Program-made: the position numbers and the translations under genes | Source of the DNA: an uncultured Alphaproteobacteria bacterium | Lineage (GTDB): Bacteria > Pseudomonadota > Alphaproteobacteria > UBA9655 | NCBI GenBank assembly: GCA_937967795.1 | Contig: CALBSK010000020.1 | Location: 1-26,924 of the forward strand | Direction of reading: 5' to 3' | DNA: 26,924 nt | Shown: piece after piece, positions 24,714 through 26,924 of the stretch | Position numbering within the stretch: position 1 is the stretch's first letter | How the letters are laid out: each line of letters begins with the position of its first letter | Notes under the pieces: generated by a model | Told to the model about the DNA's origin: nothing | Databases searched by the model: none | Seen by the model: only the letters and a program-made list of their open reading frames with translations

Positions 24714-24899
24714 TTAATGCCCACAATCTAGTTCTTTCTCTTTCAACCACTCCTCATAAGTCAATGAAAGGCTTCTTATCGTATCCCGAGCAAGTCCGAG
24801 TTCGATCCATGCTTTGGAGGTAAGATGCTTAACAGTGATTAATTCTTCAGAGAGTTGTTGAGAAAGATACTCAAGTTGGGCTATTGTCATTTTAGCCAT
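24714..24899 (-). CDS. Small helical protein of unknown function
   Basis: Not recognised. The 61-residue protein MAKMTIAQLEYLSQQLSEEL and on to EYEEWLKEKELDCGH-like end (SLTYEEWLKEKELDCGH) is almost wholly helical with heptad-like leucines. A good AAAGGA lies eight bases before the ATG. Size and charge would suit an antitoxin or a regulatory partner, but no toxin gene lies beside it, so that stays a guess. It is between the AlbA-type gene and the gene-free stretch, on the same strand. Confidence 0.5.
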   Translation of the reverse strand: MAKMTIAQLEYLSQQLSEELITVKHLTSKAWIELGLARDTIRSLSLTYEEWLKEKELDCGH

Positions 24900-24963
24900 G
24901 ATAGATCCTTTCTGATCTTTTATGGTTAGCGGCGGGTAAGTGTTTGCTGCATTTACTCGTCGC

Positions 24964-24984
24964 GCTATTTCACGCTGAAATAGC
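24964..24984. terminator. Hairpin after the AlbA-type gene
   Basis: GCTATTTCA, loop CGC, TGAAATAGC is a perfect nine-pair stem about 55 bases after the stop codon of the gene at 25038-26390 (minus strand). No T run follows on that strand, so intrinsic termination is doubtful. Confidence 0.3.
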
Positions 24985-25037
24985 TAAAAGCAGAATACGA
25001 TTTTCTTGTTTGCCAAGCAAGAGAGAAAAACCAAAAA

Positions 25038-26390
25038 TTAAGTTCTTACTTTAAACTTCTTGTGCGGATCATAGGGTCCTGTGCTTGCCACATAAAGGTA
25101 ATTTAAGGTGACGAGGTTTTTCAAACGTTCCCTAACGGCACGCACGGAAAGACCTATTTTTTCTGCCACTTCGGATGTTGAGAGCCCCTCTGAAGTCCGT
25201 ATGACTTGTATAATTTCTTGATCAATCTTGTCGAGCTTTGGGGGTTCCATAACCGTTGTATATATAATGACGCGAAAGCGATCGCCGATTTCTTTGAACT
25301 CTGGTATAGGCAAACCAGCATCTCGACATCCCTCAATGATGCGCGCTATTCCCATTCCCCATTTTTCAATATAACCAAGTTCGTGTAATACCCTCACAAT
25401 GACTTTGTTTCTTATTTTTGAAATCCCTTCTATGATATCGCTTACCGTAAGTCCAAACGGGAGAAGTCCGGGATTTTCTATTTCTAAACGATCATCAAAA
25501 ATAGCGAGTCGAATGGGAGCTCCCCGTTGGGAATAATCACTATGGGCAAAAGCATTGATGATAGCCTCTCTCACTGCATTGATGGGAATTGACCAGTGTT
25601 CAGTTCGTCGCAGTCCTTCAATTTTATAGCCAAATAAGGAATGTTTTTTCACGAAATCAGTGGCTTTTTCAATAGAGGTGATGGGGTAGTCATGGATTTC
25701 AAAAGAATCGATAATGTTGGTCTTTGTTGTTCCTGCAAATCTGCCCGCTTGTATCCAGCAATCTGGGAAGAACTCTTCTCTTCGCGGGCTAAAAAGGATA
25801 ATTCCCCCTACGGTTGGAACCTTCTTGCCGTGGCTACTTACGACGAGTTCCAACGTTTCAAGATCCTTCTTGCTAAGCGATCGTTTACTCTCAAAGAACC
25901 CGGAAGCAACCCGGAAGTCGATTGCTTCCGGGTTTAAATCCACCAGAGGCGTTTCATCAAAATATTTATTTGTGACAGATCGCCTGAGCTCTTCGATCAT
26001 GGTTTGATCAGCTTCCCGATTGGTTGACCCCACACGATAATAAACGCCTTTGGGTATGCCGGAGGTTTTAAGATAATAGGGCTTGTTGGCTCCAGGATAA
26101 ATCTGTATCAGCAATAAGCTCTTGTTTCTATAAGAAAAAACATCGACATTGGGGAAGATTTTAGGCGATATGCAATCGTTAATAAGATTGGTTATTTTTT
26201 CAACCTCTTTGAGGGGGTTATCTATCCCAATGATGACCTTGTCTTCATCACGCACCCCTAAAATAAGGGTTCCCCCTGCTGTATTTGCAAAAGCAACAAT
26301 GGTTTTTATAATATTGTGTGAGCTTGTGGAGTTTTCTTTGAACTCCAAAATCTTTCCTTCATCTAATGATAAAAGTTGTTCAATCTTCAT
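25038..26390 (-). CDS. AlbA/Schlafen-type nucleic-acid-binding regulator with ATP-binding and HTH domains
   Basis: A putative transcription regulator of the group annotated as AlbA_2 (Schlafen-like) plus a GHKL-like ATP-binding region; targets are unknown. Residues 1-120 (counted from the ATG at 26390) show LLSLDEGKILEFKENS, IVAFANTAGGTLILGVRDED and the strand-rich AlbA_2 end YYRVGSTNREAD. A middle domain follows, then the HATPase_c_4-like part VREAIINAFAHSDYSQRGAP and IENPGLLPFGLTVSDI with GMGIARI. The last 70 residues form a winged helix, TSEVAEKIGLSVRAVRERLK. AAGGGT precedes the ATG; a TTG 36 bases upstream is in frame. Such genes are common in accessory DNA, in line with the island. Confidence 0.85.
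   Translation of the reverse strand: MKIEQLLSLDEGKILEFKENSTSSHNIIKTIVAFANTAGGTLILGVRDEDKVIIGIDNPLKEVEKITNLINDCISPKIFPNVDVFSYRNKSLLLIQIYPGANKPYYLKTSGIPKGVYYRVGSTNREADQTMIEELRRSVTNKYFDETPLVDLNPEAIDFRVASGFFESKRSLSKKDLETLELVVSSHGKKVPTVGGIILFSPRREEFFPDCWIQAGRFAGTTKTNIIDSFEIHDYPITSIEKATDFVKKHSLFGYKIEGLRRTEHWSIPINAVREAIINAFAHSDYSQRGAPIRLAIFDDRLEIENPGLLPFGLTVSDIIEGISKIRNKVIVRVLHELGYIEKWGMGIARIIEGCRDAGLPIPEFKEIGDRFRVIIYTTVMEPPKLDKIDQEIIQVIRTSEGLSTSEVAEKIGLSVRAVRERLKNLVTLNYLYVASTGPYDPHKKFKVRT
25897..25934. repeat. 13-base perfect palindrome inside the AlbA-type gene
   Basis: AACCCGGAAGCAA at 25897-25909 and TTGCTTCCGGGTT at 25922-25934 pair without mismatch round a 12-base loop that itself contains a third CCCGGAAG. 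It lies in codons for the stretch around NPEAIDFRVASGFF, between the AlbA_2 and middle domains, and keeps the frame open. Confidence 0.8.
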
Positions 26391-26491
26391 ACCCTTCAAA
26401 TTACCAGGAAGCAAAATATGCGTCAAGACTTCCGGGTGGATTTCCTGGTTGTTTTTTATGAGGAAAAGACACGGCTTAGACGAATAGAAGT

Positions 26492-26924
26492 TTAATTCAG
26501 AGCCCGGAAATTCTTCGCCTCCAGAATCGCTAGGGTTGTTTGGATTTTTTGAGTAAGCCAGCCCCGGTGAGGACCCTCTTCAGCCAGGGTGGATAAAAGA
26601 GAAATGAAGGCATCCAGATAAGCGATGCAATGAGCTTGGAATGGATTCTGGTTTCCGTCCATCTCAGCAATAGCAATTCGTTCTTCAAAATCATGCTTAC
26701 CATAAGAAGAGAAATTTTTCTCGAAAACGTTCCCAGGACGACCCGACAAACCCGACATATTCATATTGGAGTCGAATCTGTCGGAAATGTCGGGTGCTGT
26801 TTCAGGCATATTTTCCAGATTTTGATCTAAAACTCTTTGAGGACGATCCGACAAACCCGACATATTCACATTGGAGTCGAATCTGTCGGAAATGTCGGGT
26901 GCTGTTTCAGGCATATTTTCCAGA
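26492..26924 (-). CDS. C-terminal part of a repeat-containing protein (runs off the window)
   Basis: Not recognised. The frame is open to the right edge, so the start lies outside. The visible part has one full and one partial copy of a 35-residue unit with MPETAPDISDRFDSN, NMSGLS and RP, followed by a helical end with HDFEERIAIAEMDGNQNPFQ, LDAFISLLSTLAEEG and WLTQKIQTTLAILEAKNFRA. The edge of the window starts within another LENMP, so more copies are likely. No known domain is seen. It is on the same strand as the AlbA-type gene, 101 bases upstream of its start. Confidence 0.6.
   Translation of the reverse strand, partial: LENMPETAPDISDRFDSNVNMSGLSDRPQRVLDQNLENMPETAPDISDRFDSNMNMSGLSGRPGNVFEKNFSSYGKHDFEERIAIAEMDGNQNPFQAHCIAYLDAFISLLSTLAEEGPHRGWLTQKIQTTLAILEAKNFRALN
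26740..26924 (-). repeat. 105-bp tandem repeat in the partial gene
   Basis: The segment from 26845 to the edge repeats the segment 105 bases to its left (26740-26819) with very few changes, for instance one T/C difference at 26763/26868. 105 is a multiple of three, so copy number can change without a frame break. Each unit also holds inverted ACCCGACAT and ATGTCGGGT motifs. Confidence 0.9.

Noticed and set aside
1..26924. CRISPR array or complete prophage
   Set aside because: No regularly spaced repeats of CRISPR type and no phage structural genes are seen.

Overview
The window looks like part of the chromosome of a low-to-moderate GC alphaproteobacterium, most plausibly a host-associated one of the Holosporales/Rickettsiales type (inference). 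The clues are the sdhCDAB order, a clear CtrA cell-cycle regulator, COQ7-type ubiquinone synthesis, several decayed insertion sequences, and a giant secreted protein built from a HAD-like domain of a sort often seen in intracellular bacteria, a kinase-like domain and a Nudix domain. The species was not identified.

Layout. 194-3573: complete succinate dehydrogenase operon sdhC-sdhD-sdhA-sdhB. 3751-7890: a single 1379-aa gene of different, AT-richer composition, with its own promoter. It is followed at 7947-8308 by a broken second copy of the 3' third of sdhB, so the big gene lies between 241-bp perfectly identical direct repeats. 8328-12002 is a decay zone: an ISNCY-like transposase with an internal amber codon and no C-terminus, a glycosyltransferase-like gene, an IS481-like transposase scrap, and an AAA/DUF4143-type ATPase with an internal amber codon. 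12098-21607 is mostly core: parE, a 160-nt imperfect hairpin that may be a structured RNA, ctrA, a phosphoribosyltransferase, a YdcH-like small protein, a YqaA/DedA-type membrane protein, dsbB and coq7 (overlapping by 4 bp), a small exported protein, a 2-Cys peroxiredoxin and a class I DNA photolyase.

21772-21833 is the 3' part of a tRNA-Ser(GCU) without its 5' part. Its orientation predicts that everything to the right of it, up to the window edge and beyond, is an integrated element. That stretch holds a secreted Ser/Gly-rich protein, small unknown proteins with good ribosome binding sites, an AlbA/Schlafen-type ATP-binding regulator, and the end of a protein with 35-residue tandem repeats.

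Regulation. Perfect TTAA-N7-TTAA motifs, the CtrA half-site spacing known from Caulobacter, occur as an overlapping pair before ctrA, once before the phosphoribosyltransferase gene, and once inside the -35/-10 region of the YdcH-like gene. This suggests a local CtrA-controlled cluster with autoregulation. The main novelty candidates are the HAD-kinase-Nudix-repeat protein, the mosaic sdhB duplication beside it, the tRNA-Ser scar, the hairpin between parE and ctrA, and the CtrA box cluster.
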